A stretch of 64,000 bases of DNA. It comes from Agroathelia rolfsii (lineage: Eukaryota; Basidiomycota; Agaricomycetes; Amylocorticiales; Amylocorticiaceae). The translations under genes and the position numbers were made by a program. The notes beneath the pieces are model-generated. The model was not told the DNA's origin. It saw only the letters and a program-made list of their open reading frames with translations, and ran no database searches. Below, in pieces: positions 61,802-64,000 of this stretch; within the stretch, counting starts at the first letter, position 1; each line of letters begins with the position of its first letter. The stretch covers positions 4,774,001 through 4,838,000 of the forward strand of contig JABRWF010000003.1 of NCBI GenBank assembly GCA_018343915.1, written 5' to 3'.

Positions 61802-64000
61802 ATGAGTAGTATGCATTCGATTTCAATTCTGTCTAATCCATCAGCCTATTCACTTACTACCCTTTTGTTGTACTTCTGACATATCCAGTGGCAGGCTCCT
61901 ACTCATACTCCCCCGCAGATACTCCTGGCTCGGAGCAGTACTACAATCCCCAAACTGGCGGCCGCCAACACAGATCATATTCCACACCGGCCCCATCAGG
62001 TGGTATATCCCGCAATGTCGATGTAGACGCCTTGTTCTTCCAAGCACCTCCTCCATCTCGTAGTGTGAGCCGCCATTCTTCGGCGTCCGCATCATCCCAG
62101 AGGCATGCTTCTGTCATAGCCATGCCGAGCCCCGCAGGCCAGCGCCCACAAAACAGCAGAGCATGGTCCGAATCTTCAAATGGCTCAGATGCTGCGGGCT
62201 CGTGGCAGTGGCACAGCAAGAATGGCACCGACAGCAGCAACAACAGTGTTGCTCACGATGCTATAAAGCCACACCTACCACCCAAGCCTATATCTATGCC
62301 CAGTCCCAGTCTGTACTCTCCCAGTTTACTTCCATCATCGTCCTCCATGACCTCGTCTAGCTCGTTCGTATCCTCACCGCCACCAGAAGCGGAAGATGAT
62401 GCATTGTCGGAAGCATTGGCGATGTCCCTAGCCGAAGCCAAGAGGAGAGAGCAGGAGCTTCGTGCGCAGGAAGAGGCGGAGGTTGCGCGAGCCTTGCGGG
62501 AATCACAAGCTTTTGCGCCTAGGAGGGAGAGTTACTGGCCTGTTAGCGATGGGTCATCGTCGTCCTCTGCTCCAGCATCAACATCGACCGCCGGCCTGAG
62601 TGCTTTGCCTCCTATTTCCGCCTCATCTTCCTCCTACACACCCTCGGAGTATGCCAGCGATATATCCAGAGCGATTAGCACTAATCCCTCCCAAATGGAG
62701 GAAGATGAGGCTTTTGCACGTAAGCTGGCTGAAGAAGACGTACCCCCAGATAGCATTCCTATTATACCTATGCGAATGCCAGAACCTATTCTGGCACCGC
62801 CGCCTTTGAATATAAGACACGCTTCTCCATCGCCTCCGAGGAGTAAACTATCACAAATCCAAGAGGACGAGGAGCTTGCACGGAAGTTGGCGGCTGAGGA
62901 GGGGAACACCGAGTGTGTCCGGCAACACTCGGAAAGCCTACCTGTTTCCCCGGTTCCCACACCACAACACAGTTCCTCAGCCCCGCCTGAATATACACCC
63001 AGATTGCCCGACAGATCATCGCCAACCCAACCATCAGTACTCTCCACTTCCAACAGCTTGCCTCAACCACCGATCACTTCCACTGGTTCTCCATCTTCGT
63101 CTTCTCATTTGCTCGGCACTGGCAAACAATCACGACCGTCATCATCGCATGGTGGTTCTAGCTCTTCGACCCAAGTACCATCGCCCACTGCTGGAGGAAG
63201 ACCAACTAGCGCTTCGCCCGCCATAGCTGGCCCATCACCGGGGTTGAGACCAACTGTCGATTCTATTTCTTCTACTCGTAGTTTCAACGCTTCTCGAACC
63301 AGTTTCCTAGATGTGCTTGAGACGGATAACATAGAGGAATCTAAAACTAATCCTTCCCCTCCGCCGCCATTGGCTCCTTCTCAATATGCCGTTTCGCCCG
63401 ATTTACTTTGGGGAGTCAGTGAGTCCTGTTTTCTTTCGCGTCTTTCCTGCGATCTCGGTTATCTGATGTTAATGACAGCCATGTCTTTTTCGTCACCTAA
63501 CATAACTGAGGAGCAAAAGATTATGCCAGGGGGAATACCGAATATTATAAACCTGCATTATGGTAAAGTTGGATGATCGAGATCCCCAATCATATCTCAT
63601 CTCATTGATATCCTAGGTCAAACTTCACCTCTCCACATTCAGGCACCGTCCTGGCATCAAATGTTGATGTTGATGGCTCAGCTCAGCAACACGAGGATAG
63701 AACCCACTATAGAGGCTTTAGCAGCATCAAAATCAGATTTGTTTCTTCGTACGGTGATCCAATTCGTTAGAGTAAGTAGCCCTGTTGTCGTTCTTTTTAG
63801 TCCGCCCCTAATATACAATATGCCTACTACTTCCTAGATCCATCCATCCTCGACGGATTGGCGCACTATTGTCTGGCTCACGCTAGACTATCCTGTGCCT
63901 CCAACACCCAACAAAGCGAAGTACATGAATGGGGACGTCAACATTCTCCCATACTCCTACACGCTCTCGCCTATCCCACCTCTTCTCAAGGAAGGCAGCG
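61802..64000 (+). CDS. UIM-containing protein of unknown function (3' end cut by window)
   Basis: At least 640 residues visible, starting with a 7-nt coding exon (ATG AGT A, 61802-61808), then a 79-nt intron to 61887. Most of it is Ser/Pro-rich and disordered. One strong ubiquitin-interacting motif is seen: EDDALSEALAMSLAE fits the consensus (acidic-x-L-x-x-A-x-x-x-S-x-x-E). A second, weaker one follows (EEAEVARALRESQ), and two related acidic motifs with DEEL/AFARKLAEE repeats lie further on. A PPxY motif is at APPEYTPR. After two introns a folded part begins near 63600: LHIQAPSWHQMLMLMAQLS then WRTIVWLTLDYPVP, which I do not recognise. The features suggest a ubiquitin-linked adaptor, but no function is known to me. 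The start was chosen because the splice gives MSMAGSYSYSP with a good GTATGC donor. Confidence 0.72.

Noticed and set aside
62634..63053. Minus-strand frame within the UIM gene
   Set aside because: Antisense shadow; no start context and no family match.

Overview
This window is nuclear DNA of a filamentous basidiomycete, most likely an Agaricomycete. Genes are dense and split by many 50-80 nt introns, neighbouring genes are often transcribed divergently or convergently, and products such as the Greatwall-type RIM15 kinase, EFR3 and the secreted aldose 1-epimerase read like basidiomycete orthologues. Gene models below were built by joining reading-frame fragments across GT-AG (twice GC-AG) introns so that family-conserved sequence runs through each junction. 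All identifications come from recognising conserved sequence; no database search was run.

Layout: 1-1790 (+) end of an ankyrin-repeat protein; 1791-4240 long intergenic region with a pyrimidine-rich half; 4241-7065 (+) sucrose/alpha-glucoside-type transporter; 7847-10680 (-) DPH6 diphthamide synthetase, divergent from 10812-13193 (+) FRS1 (PheRS beta); 13487-16066 (+) SNM1/Artemis-like nuclease; 16448-18028 (-) PEX2, divergent from 18264-20373 (+) FRS2 (PheRS alpha); 20654-23000 (-) ThrE/Prm10-like membrane protein; 23374-24012 (-) GNAT acetyltransferase; 24269-25114 (-) EMC10, divergent from 25414-25998 (+) a small unknown protein; 25999-28472 gene-poor; 28473-30054 (+) BSD2/NDFIP-like Rsp5 adaptor; 30400-34626 (-) importin-11/KAP120, divergent from 34890-37021 (+) SLX4; 37235-39311 (-) folylpolyglutamate synthase; 39702-40601 (-) stand-alone REV1-like BRCT protein, divergent from 41114-42845 (+) secreted aldose 1-epimerase; 43151-46593 (+) EFR3; 46903-49179 (-) VPS52, divergent from 49499-51912 (+) M17 leucyl aminopeptidase; 52279-53587 (+) RPN11; 53927-54657 (-) mitoribosomal bS18m; 54925-60907 (+) RIM15; 61802-64000+ (+) a UIM-containing protein cut by the window edge.

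Most of the window is conserved housekeeping: translation (DPH6, both PheRS subunits, bS18m), protein turnover and sorting (RPN11, BSD2, PEX2, EMC10, VPS52, aminopeptidase), DNA repair (SNM1-like, SLX4, REV1-BRCT), membrane signalling (EFR3) and quiescence control (RIM15). I see no transposon, CRISPR array, rRNA, tRNA or biosynthetic cluster. I did not find a clear new system. The points most worth a second look are the linkage of both PheRS subunit genes, three crosslink-repair-type genes within 27 kb, a BRCT-only REV1-like protein, a 10-nt microexon, two GC-AG introns with the same donor, an apparently phosphorylatable receiver domain on RIM15, and PPxY motifs in three separate proteins.
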